A stretch of DNA of 64,000 nucleotides from Pseudeuparius sepicola (lineage: Eukaryota; Arthropoda; Insecta; Coleoptera; Anthribidae): contig OY987299.1 in assembly GCA_963920635.1 (NCBI GenBank), forward strand, positions 128,957,373 through 129,021,372. The letters run 5' to 3'. Position 1 is the first letter of the stretch; each line of letters opens with the position of its first letter. Position numbers and translations under genes: made by a program. Of this stretch, positions 55,565 to 64,000 are shown piece after piece. A model generated the notes under the pieces. It saw only the letters and a list, made by a program, of their open reading frames with translations, did no database searches and was not told the DNA's origin.

Positions 55565-56145
55565 TCGCTGAAATCATCACCTGATTGGTCATATTTCACA
55601 AATTATGTCATTCCATTGGTTCATGTTTGCAGACGTTGTATTCTCAGGGGCAATATAACAAGTGGTGTGCCTATTATCGATAATACCTTTCGTTAATTTT
55701 ACGAATTAGGAGTGGTATTTTCTTATCATTGGGATTATAATGAGTGATAAATTAAGGAAAGGTATTGTCTATTATTAGCCATACCACGAGTTGTATTTAA
55801 AAAGAGAATGTTTTGTTTGGCAGCTAGCTGTCATTTAGATTGAACTTTCGGTTCTGGATATGTTTTTTGTGCTAATAGATATTTAAAGATCAATGTGTTA
55901 ACTGAAAACATATATTCTAGTCCTATATTAAATTTGGTAATGTGAAGAAGTTATCAGGTTATCAGTTTCAGCTGCCACAATATTGGTTTAGCGTAACTAG
56001 GACGTAACTAAGAGAGTAGGATTTCAGCGAAAAGACCACTAGTGATAATATCGCTGAAATCATCACCTGATTAATATTTAGTAATATTTCACAAATTATG
56101 TGATTTCATTGGTTCATATTGGCAGACCTTGTATTCTCTACATAA
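55565..56145. repeat. About 95-bp direct repeat pair flanking a hairpin
   Basis: CGCTGAAATCATCACCTGAT begins both copies (about 55565 and 56050); they continue through CACAAATTATGT and CATTGGTTCAT. Between them, 55645-55805 is an inverted repeat (GTGTGCCTATTATC with its complement), a probable small MITE. Confidence 0.7.
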
Positions 56146-56159
56146 TAACTACGCTACTG

Positions 56160-56930
56160 GTCTAGGCAAAGATGGCCCAACCCCGTCGTTCTAGACGGCC
56201 TGAGATGACCGAAGGGTGGAAACTTCAGAATTAGCCCATTTGGCCCGAAATTTATTTTACGGCCCCGGGGTGATATGCAGTTCCAGGCTAATTTAATGGA
56301 ATGGGAAATCTGACCGCATCATGTGCCATACATCTAAGACTAGTCTAAACTTTATGGAGGGACCGCACTGGCTCCCACTGAATCGGTATATAATGGAGTC
56401 GTAAAAACAGTTAGTAGATTCCATTACACTTCTAAGTTGAGAAACAAAATATTACCTTACTTTCAGGTGGAACTCCTACCGACTGAGGCAGTTCAATCAT
56501 TGCGAGTTTCAGATCAACAGCTTCCTGTTTCTGATTTTGTAACTTTATTACACAAATGCTAACTTAGTTGACACAATATTTTCGAAACAATTTCCAGCTT
56601 GAATGTCACTAATCCACTACCAATAAACATGGTCGTCCCCCCGTTTACCCCAAATACCCCCCCACATTCCAAGGGCCGAATCCGGCGATAAATTGCCGAA
56701 AATTCTGCGCATTCCCAAAGTTCCGACCGTTCATCTTGGCCGCTAGTATCTTATATATATTGCACGGTTAATCTTCATAAATAGCCGGTCCTATGACAAA
56801 TTTTTAGTCGTGAGATTCCCGGCAAATTGTTTTGAGGCGGGGGGGCGGTTTGTCGCTTCCGGTGGGGGGAAGGTGGGGGTCGAAAAAAGGGGCTGACGTA
56901 TGGTCCTATTAGGGGAGTACGTCGGGGACC
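56160..56930. other. GC-rich islands, no credible ORF
   Basis: Blocks 56160-56400 and 56640-56930 contain GATGGCCCAACCCCGTCG, GGCCGAATCCGGCG and long G- and C-runs. No protein-like frame. Candidate conserved non-coding DNA. Confidence 0.35.
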
Positions 56931-56989
56931 CTTGGAAACCTCTATGGTGACGATGAACAGGTGGGGTGAGAGAGGCTAAACGCTCTAGT

Positions 56990-58069
56990 TAGGGTTTCAA
57001 ATTTTCAAGTAATTTCTTGATCTTGACTTGATCTTGACTCGAAGAAATTTTAAAGTCAAGAAATCTGAAACTGTGTCCAAGACAAGTCAAGATTTTCTAT
57101 TTCAAGATAAAGATTTCTTGTCAAGAAACCAAAAATTTCTTGAATTTCTTGAAATTAAGTTTTATTAGTAGAGACCGTATAAAAATTCAAAAAATGAAAA
57201 AAAAAGGCTTAAAGAAGCACAAAATTTGCCAAAAAAGCATCAAATAAGCAAATTAAGCAAAAATAAATGTTTAAAAATTATGTAAACATGCGTGAAAAAG
57301 TTGAAATAAGCACAAAGGGAAAAAAAACATAAAACCTAAAAAAAGCAAAAAAACAGCTATCGCAACATACTTAGTTTTGGGTCTGTCTTTACTAGAGACT
57401 GGGGAAATTGGGGAAAAAACACAAAAAAAAACTGTCGCAATATAGTTTTGCATAATTCGTGTAGGAATTAAATATATCAAGGTTGCTTATAAATTTCAGC
57501 AATAAGCATAATGCTTAAAATCCGGTCACTATTAGTGACTATAAAATGATAATCGCTATAGGAAAATTCCTATGATAATTTACTTAGGTGCATACTTTAC
57601 ATTTTAATACGAATAAAAAAAAACACGTCTATAAAGAATACAAAATTTAATAATCATAAATAAAAATCTATGATTATGATAAACAAAACAATATTCTTTT
57701 TACAACACAAAACAAAAAAATAATAATGAACTTAAAAATACAAAAAGCAAAAAAAAATTATTTTTCTAACAAAAAAATAAAAATTAACTTACAAAATATA
57801 ACAAAAAAATAATAATAATATACCCATTGCTTGGACGTATCCAAGTTGGATACGTCGGGATTTGAGAGCCATGAATTTAAACACATTAAACTTGGCGCCG
57901 CTTCTTTTCTAGCAATTTAGAGGAATTTCAAGAAATCTTGAATTCAAGTCGAGACTTTTGCTTTCAAGAAACCGTCGAGTCAAGACATATTTAATTTCTT
58001 GATCTTAAATTTCATGTCTAGTCGAGAAATTATGTTCAAGTCAAGATTTCTCGACTTGATGAAACCCTA
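56990..58069. mobile_element. Non-autonomous hAT element with exact 8-bp target duplication
   Basis: Ends TAGGGTTTCA and TGAAACCCTA are flanked by identical GCTCTAGT (56982-56989, 58070-58077). The outer 180 bp on each side is packed with TCTTG/CAAGA words (dozens), the subterminal binding-site pattern of hAT elements. The AT-rich core (57180-57880) repeats AAGCA-type words and has no transposase. Confidence 0.93.
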
Positions 58070-58079
58070 GCTCTAGTGT

Positions 58080-58850
58080 GCTTCCTTTAAGACCTTTGCT
58101 TTTATTTTAAACAAAAAGATATTTTTGAAAGGAGATTAAACATGTACGAAAAGATCTGTTATATTGGTTCGTGGCAAGTGCGAAGTGGGCGTACACACAT
58201 GTTGTTTTAACAACATTAAAAATTTTATAGTTATGTGTTAATGTAAACAATGGGACAATAAACATGCGTGGTATGTAAGAAAAACAGCCACTGCCAACAT
58301 AATCAACCCGTGTACCTAATCAAATACAATTTGTTTTGATTTTGTATTGTATTTGTCTAGTTATATTTTGTTGGAGTTGTTACCTGTTTTGGCGATGACT
58401 GGTTTCGATCAATTTTGGGTGTGTAGGCTCACCTGAAACGATAAGAAAAGTCCATTTGAATGTTTTTCAGTAAAAATAACAAAAAAAGGAGATTTCCACG
58501 AAGTAAAACATATATGCCACTCAGCTAAGAACAATCACGCTATAATTCGATTTCTAAATCTAAATTAAATTAACATTTTCAAACATGTGAAGCAAGTATT
58601 GTTTTGAAAAAATCAAAAATTTGTACCGCCTAAATCGCTTTAAAATATTCAAAAAAATCGACAACCAAAGTTTCAAAAAATGGCGAGGGTATGTCTGTGT
58701 ATGATGTACGATAACACGATAACTTTCGAACGGATTAAGATATATTGGCTTCAAATTTTGTCTACGGATTCCTGCCTTCAGTGAGACTGTTCGAATTGCT
58801 TTTGAGCAAAATCGATCTACCCAAAGGAGTCGAAATGGGAGACAAAAATA
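58080..58850. other. No gene seen
   Basis: GGCGATGACTGGTTTCGATC at 58392 resembles the terminal words of Penelope-like elements and may be a solo end. Otherwise AT-rich. Confidence 0.35.
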
Positions 58851-58853
58851 TAC

Positions 58854-58960
58854 AGGGTGTTCCGTTCCGTAATGATGTGCAAATAATTGGGGGGGAGTGT
58901 TCTACAGGTGGTTTTAAGGGGGGTTTTCATGTAATTTTTTCGATTTAAGGCTCCCCTGCA
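58854..58960 (+). repeat. Solo end of the TA-CAGGGTG type
   Basis: TACAGGGTGTTCCGTTCCGT; no opposite end was found. Confidence 0.45.
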
Positions 58961-59250
58961 AAGATATTCCAGCCATAACAGGATCAAAAAAATTGTTTTG
59001 ATTTTTTTAAAGCGATTTAATTTAAAAACTAAAATTTTTGGGACACTTTACCAGCCAGTTTGAAGACTATACGATAGAATTACTTTTTGCATATTATCTC
59101 TTCTAAGGGTAGAAACTATTTATGTTTTTTACAGAACTTTTTTGTATGTTGGTTTATCTAAAAATAAAAAATATGTATTATATATTCGGGGATTTGTGTG
59201 CAATTGGAATTTGAGGTTAAATTTGATTTAAAAATAGTGATGTGCAAGTA

Positions 59251-60300
59251 CACAGTAAACAATTTGCCTGTGTAAAGCATAAAAAATTGCTAGTATACTT
59301 TTCTCGTGTAAATTTGTACACCAAATTTCGTTAAAATGGAATATTTTTAACAACTTACTTCTGGTAAATCTAATTTTTTCAACAGAAAATGCCTTGTGAT
59401 GTAAAAAATACACAAGCGGGTGATGAAAATAAAAACACATATCTTGAAGTGTAAGTGCTAATCATGGGTGCTATTTTTAACACCTGTCGTGTTTAATAAA
59501 TAAATCTTTAAAGTGACTTTCTATAATAATCCCTACCTTCTACCATACCTTATTAACAAGTCCAAAAAGCACCTACTGCACTATAGTAGATGCAATTATT
59601 TTCCAAGTTTCGATTTGTGATTGTATACAGGGTAAATATAAGGAAAAATTCAAGAGTTTGTATACGATTATTTTAAGAATATTTTGTCATTTGATGATTT
59701 TCTGAAAGCCGCTTTTGTTTTGAGGATGTAGGGCTATTCCTAAAGGTTTTTCGACAATAACAATATTTTGAGTTGAACTTTAAACAATTGCAATATATTG
59801 CAAATGGCAACGAAGACAAAATAATAGTAATTGCCTCCCGCACAAGCATGTGGTTGCTTCCTAGTTTGGAGTATTGTGAAGGTGAGAATTATTATTATAT
59901 ATTATTTTTATCATTATTTGATTAGAATAACATTATAAAATTAAAAAAAAAAGTTTTGTCGAAAAGCATTCATCGTTGTGTATCCCCGAAACAAAGCTTT
60001 TTTCCTAAAATCGTCAATGGAACAAGATATACTTAATATAACCCGGGGAATAACCAGTTGAATTGCTGCCATATGTTTAGTAAACATATAGGTAAAAACC
60101 ATATTAGGAAACACCAGATGTCGTAAAATTTGTACACGGAAAAAGGTAAATTTTACACTAAAGGCATGTATTATGCTACCCACGCTCGTGTAAACATTCG
60201 TGTAAAACTTCAAACTGTACCAAAACGAAAGTAACCAGAATCTGTGTGGACTTAATGTGACCACTTTTAGTGTTTTAATTTTAACAATTTTTTTACTGTG
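59251..60300. mobile_element. Putative TA-flanked element with GTGTAAA subterminal words
   Basis: Ends CACAGTAAACAATTT and the complement of CACAGTAAAAAAATT lie next to TA (59249-59250, 60301-60302). GTGTAAA and TTTACAC recur near both ends. A SINE-like copy sits at 59803-59905. The 126-codon minus frame (59941-60321) is unrecognised. Confidence 0.45.
59803..59905 (+). repeat. SINE-like repeat, copy 4
   Basis: GGCAACGAAGACAAAATAAT through GGTTGCTTCCTAGTTTGGAG and an (ATT)n-like tail; a 12-bp gap removes the GGGGTACTC word found in copies 1 and 2. Confidence 0.7.
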
Positions 60301-60599
60301 TAGTAATTCCATTCGGAGCAATTTAAACTTTTTTTTTACCTATTTTTAGAGGCATATTACTTAAAACTTAGATTAGTCTGTTTTTACTTGTATATTTAGA
60401 TGGTGATTTCCTCTGGATAAAAATTAAATTGCAACGACTAAAGGCACACAGATTTTCTTTGTTCCAGTTGAAGCGTTAGAGTTTTGTATGGGGTTTAATT
60501 TATTTTAATTCGCTTATGCCGCGAAATACAATATTAGGAAGCTAATGTTTGTTAAATTTAACATTTAATAAACAATATTTAATGTCGATTTAAACGGGT

Positions 60600-61070
60600 G
60601 AATTAAAAACCATATGGGGTCACAAGCTTCAAAAACTTTTCACCTGCAGATCGCAAATCGCGGGCATTCCACTCGAACAATGAAAGCAGCATGTGAAAAA
60701 GCGACGTGAGCATTTTTGAAACGTCGCTCTCGACCGAAAAAACTCCCACATTAATATGTCAAACAGTCGTCGGCTCCTAACCGAGCAACGCCGGAAAAAA
60801 TCCTATTGTTAGAGCGTCACGCGGCAAAAAAGTTTGTTTCCACTGTGACCCCTTTTTAATCTAACTTTTAATTTGGGCTCTTTTCGGTGTAGAGGAAAAA
60901 TAATGGCCCTGATGTAACCGAAAATAGGAGCGCTACGCGCCGCCCCGAGCGCGATACTTTTTACTCTATTCAATTATTCTGTTTGGGAGAAACAACACCG
61001 GAGGATTTGGTTTCGGGGTTTCTGTAACAAAGGGGAAGTTATTTGCGCCGCAAAGAAAAGTAAAAAGGTT
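60600..61070. other. GC-richer island, no credible ORF
   Basis: GCGCTACGCGCCGCCCCGAG, AGAGCGTCACGCGGC and paired AACGTCGCTCTCG words. Candidate conserved non-coding DNA. Confidence 0.35.
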
Positions 61071-61268
61071 TGTTCTGTAGGCAATTTCTAGATACCGTTC
61101 TATATTGTTTGTAGGCGGCGCTGCAGAATCCAATTAGAGCGATATAAATGAAGATATTTTCCCTGCATATAGTTTTTCTGCGGTTGATTGTCACAAAATA
61201 TGGTTTTGTACTACTTCGAATAGCTACAAAGTGTCATTTTTACTGCCTAAGCAACTAACATCTCTTAG

Positions 61269-62082
61269 ATCGGCACCGTCGCAATGATAAAGGCCTGCCA
61301 GCTGGCGAAATGTCACTACGTCATCACAGGGAGGTAGATTTTTGCAGTTGTTTACGTTTACTTGTCTGGCGATTTTCCTGTTTTAAAGAACGTTTGTTGT
61401 GTTTTGCACTGTGTTTTTTAGTAATATAGGACGTGAAGTTTTATTGATAAGGTGGTAAAACAGCAGCGGATCAGAATGAAGTGATTAAAATTCAATTGTA
61501 GTTTATAGGTTTTAAGTTGTGTCTATATAGTTTCGGACTTATTTAAATCATGCTGTGGGCATGTTCCGTTCCCAACTGCAAGGGAAACTACAAAGGCGGT
61601 CCTAAAGTGTCCGCTTTTTCTTCCCTAAGGACCCCATTTTAAGGGAAAAGTGGGTTAAGGCCATCAAAAGATATTTCGTTCCTACACAGTCTTCCAGGGT
61701 AAAAGTTGTTTTGGATTGGATTGTTATACCTAACAATTTTACATGATTAAACGTAACCACCTTAAAATCAGGAAGATTTATGGTTTCATTCATTCGAATT
61801 TAGTTGTATAAATAAGAAATAATTGGCATGTACGAAAATTTTACCGGTAGATATCTGAATGCACCAATAGCCCTTGAAAATGTGACTTTAACTCTCGTAG
61901 ATTATTATCCGTGTTGTAAAACTATGAGGTATATATGTAAACGATCATTTTAAAGTGTTTTTTTTTTACCAAATTTACCAAGTTGACATCTTGAAATTTG
62001 TATTTGGCGCCTTAGGCCCCCTCCTCCCTTGGATGACTCATCGCTTTCAGTTGCCGGGCCTTGTCATTGTGACGGTGCCGAT
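61269..62082 (+). mobile_element. TIR element carrying a THAP exon, P-like
   Basis: Inverted ends of about 35 bp, ATCGGCACCGTC onward (61269-61304) and complement (62048-62082), match at roughly 85%. TTAGAT occurs at both junctions but a clean 8-bp duplication is not resolved. Inside lies one THAP exon. The combination suggests a worn P-superfamily element; another THAP-bearing family is possible. Confidence 0.6.
61550..61696 (+). pseudogene. THAP zinc-finger relic, one frameshift
   Basis: ATG at 61550 opens MLWACSVPNCKGNYKG with C-x4-C. A one-base shift near 61618 leads to FPKDPILREKWVKAIKRYF and VPTQSS, then an AG-GTAAAA donor at about 61697. FPKDP and the W are THAP hallmarks. The C-x2-H half should lie in a next exon that was not found. 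Confidence 0.8.
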
Positions 62083-62089
62083 TAGATAC

Positions 62090-64000
62090 TCAAGAAAATA
62101 TAGGAAATCGCTACTAATATGATAACCAAAGAACATGAATATCATGATCTTTGATGATAACCCTTTTAAAATAGTGCAAAGTAAATTCTCTCCAACGATG
62201 ATTGAGTTAAATTCTCGTTCGTTAGCTCATAGTAGACGATCGGTTTAGCGAGTAAAAATTAAAATCAACTTTGATTAAAATTGGGTTATATCCCTCTAGT
62301 TTTTGGTGGTTTTTAGGTTTATATACAATGACCTAATAAATGCCATAAAGTTCAAAAGACTAGTTTTTGGGCTTGAAAGTAAAAAAGGCTTAAAGAAGGT
62401 CGAAATTTCTTAAATGGAGTAAAATTATCTTCATACAGATTTTAGAGTATTAGAGAAGTCTTTCCAGTATGAAATTAATATTATGAAAATAAAGCGGAAC
62501 ACTAAAAGCATAACCCGGAGTGTAGCTTATTTTGACATGAAGCGTTTCCTAATCCTCTTATTTTTATATCGGGGCATAAAGAATATATAAATAATGAAGC
62601 CTTTGAAATTAACATCATCGATTAGATTGATAAATTTGTAAATGTACAGTGGAGGTGCAAACAGTAATAATGTATTAGAAGCAACAGTAGAAAATGATAA
62701 TGATTTGGAAGATTGAGTACGAAGAAATTGGAGAAGATATTGACGAATCTCTTCATGAGCAGCTTTTCTCTTTTTGATGCCCTCTCACATAATATTATTA
62801 GACGCTATATATAAATATAATGTAAGTTTCTTAATCTCGGGTTGACCTAGCAATGTAGTCAACTAAGAATGTTGTAAAATACGCATGCGCATACACAGTA
62901 ATAATGTCACTATTTTTTTTATCAAAAATAACCCTTATTCTAACTTGTTCGTCGCGTTATACTTTAATAGAGAAAATATACCTGTATAGTAAAAATTGGT
63001 TGTTATTTTTTTCCCTGATTTAATAAATTCACTTCACAGTTAAGAATTTATTTTCTATCAAAAAACAACGATGTCCTCCATCTTGAAATCAAAGTGATTA
63101 AACGTTTATGCAATTATTGTTCAAAATATGGAAAATTAATACACTTTGGGACACTAAATGAACTCCCCAAAGGTTTGCTTAGCATGTTTTCTTGTTCCGT
63201 TCAAACTTTTTAATAAACATTTTTTTAATGTGGGAAAATAGTACCAAATTTTTGTATTTTAAGAATACAACCAATATCTACTCCCAGGGCCTCTTTAAAG
63301 TAAGGGGACCCAGCATTATACTTTCCAAAGTGAGGCCTATTCTTTCCTCATTCTAATGGTCTCAGTGATGCCAAGTATGCCATTTTATTGTAGAATCTAT
63401 GAATATAACAGGTACTTTCATTGTTAGTAAAAATTAATAATGGTTTCCATGATTTCTAAAAAATTAGACTTGACAATTTTGTGTATACAAGTGCAGAATG
63501 TGGCAACTGTCAAATGAAAGAAATTTATTTTATATTAGTTGAAATTGATTTCCAGCAATTATTTCCACGAATTTAAGTAATAAGTATGGTAAGTCAGTAG
63601 TGCCGATTTTGCTTATTTAAGAATTTGTCGCTATTGCACCTTGTTACCAGATTCCTCAATCCATTTCTAATAATATAGGTATACTTGAACTTTCTTCCCT
63701 TGTTGAATGTATCTACGCAAATAACTTTTACAGATTTCGGGATGGACTAATAAGATTAGGTCTAGAGTTCTAATGTATTCTCATGTATTTTTTCTCGGTG
63801 TTCATTATAAAATTTTTGTAATTTTATTTCTCTCCCAAGGTACCTTACAAACTTAAAATATACTTGTAGTCGTAGATAAAAACTCTTTAAAAAAAGACCT
63901 GACTGAAGCTACCTGCTTAATAATTTAAAATTTTCGAAATACGATTTGTTTTGAACTACCTACTTATACGTAATTCCCACGTAATGGGAATTGTAGGATT
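62090..64000. other. No gene seen
   Basis: AT-rich. A weak pair of frames at 62642-62780 reads MYSGGANSNNVLEATVEN, then YEEIGEDIDESLHEQLF after a one-base shift; acidic and protein-like but unassigned. Nothing else is supportable. Confidence 0.4.

Overview
The window looks like repeat-dense, AT-rich nuclear DNA of an arthropod, most likely an insect. It holds Penelope-like retroelements (PLEs), Tc1/mariner, pogo, hAT and P-like DNA transposons, short GT-AG introns and insect-style core promoter words. The species cannot be named from sequence alone. No complete host gene was found. The best host-gene evidence is one minus-strand terminal exon of an unrecognised membrane protein (20183-20412). 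A few further exon-like pieces and two TATA/Inr pairs near 37.1-37.4 kb are weaker.

Layout. 0-7.2 kb: a PLE split by a Tc1-type (DD34E) transposon, a foldback element, and a pogo-type transposon with an uninterrupted 631-codon transposase and matched ends. 8-19 kb: foldback elements, a MITE, a decayed ZMYM1-like hAT transposase, a foldback element whose arms are 21-bp tandem repeats, a transposase 5' fragment with an intron, and a 195-bp tandem duplication. 20-25 kb: the host-like exon, a 122-bp satellite ending in a 49-codon ORF, a near-perfect 155-bp-arm palindrome, a P-like element (8-bp target duplication, 27-bp inverted ends, THAP relic) and a second THAP relic with an intron. 26-35 kb: duplicated repeats, a PLE with its catalytic centre deleted, and a PLE fragment between inverted 220-bp repeats that carry a hammerhead-like core. 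36-46 kb: candidate promoters, a foldback/MITE composite duplicated in tandem (1312-bp unit), and a 1.26-kb pentanucleotide array. 46-62 kb: a PLE split by a foldback element, MITEs, a tRNA-like sequence, a foldback element holding a DD41D transposase fragment, a non-autonomous hAT with an exact 8-bp duplication, and a TIR element with a third THAP relic.

Two themes stand out. First, many unrelated-looking palindromic elements share the same end, TA followed by CAGTGTG or CAGGGTG, which suggests mobilisation by one Tc1/mariner-like machinery. Second, short GC-rich, ORF-free islands (200-400 bp) sit between the repeats and could be conserved regulatory DNA of a large intergenic or intronic domain. 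No rRNA, CRISPR array, operon or prokaryotic feature is present.
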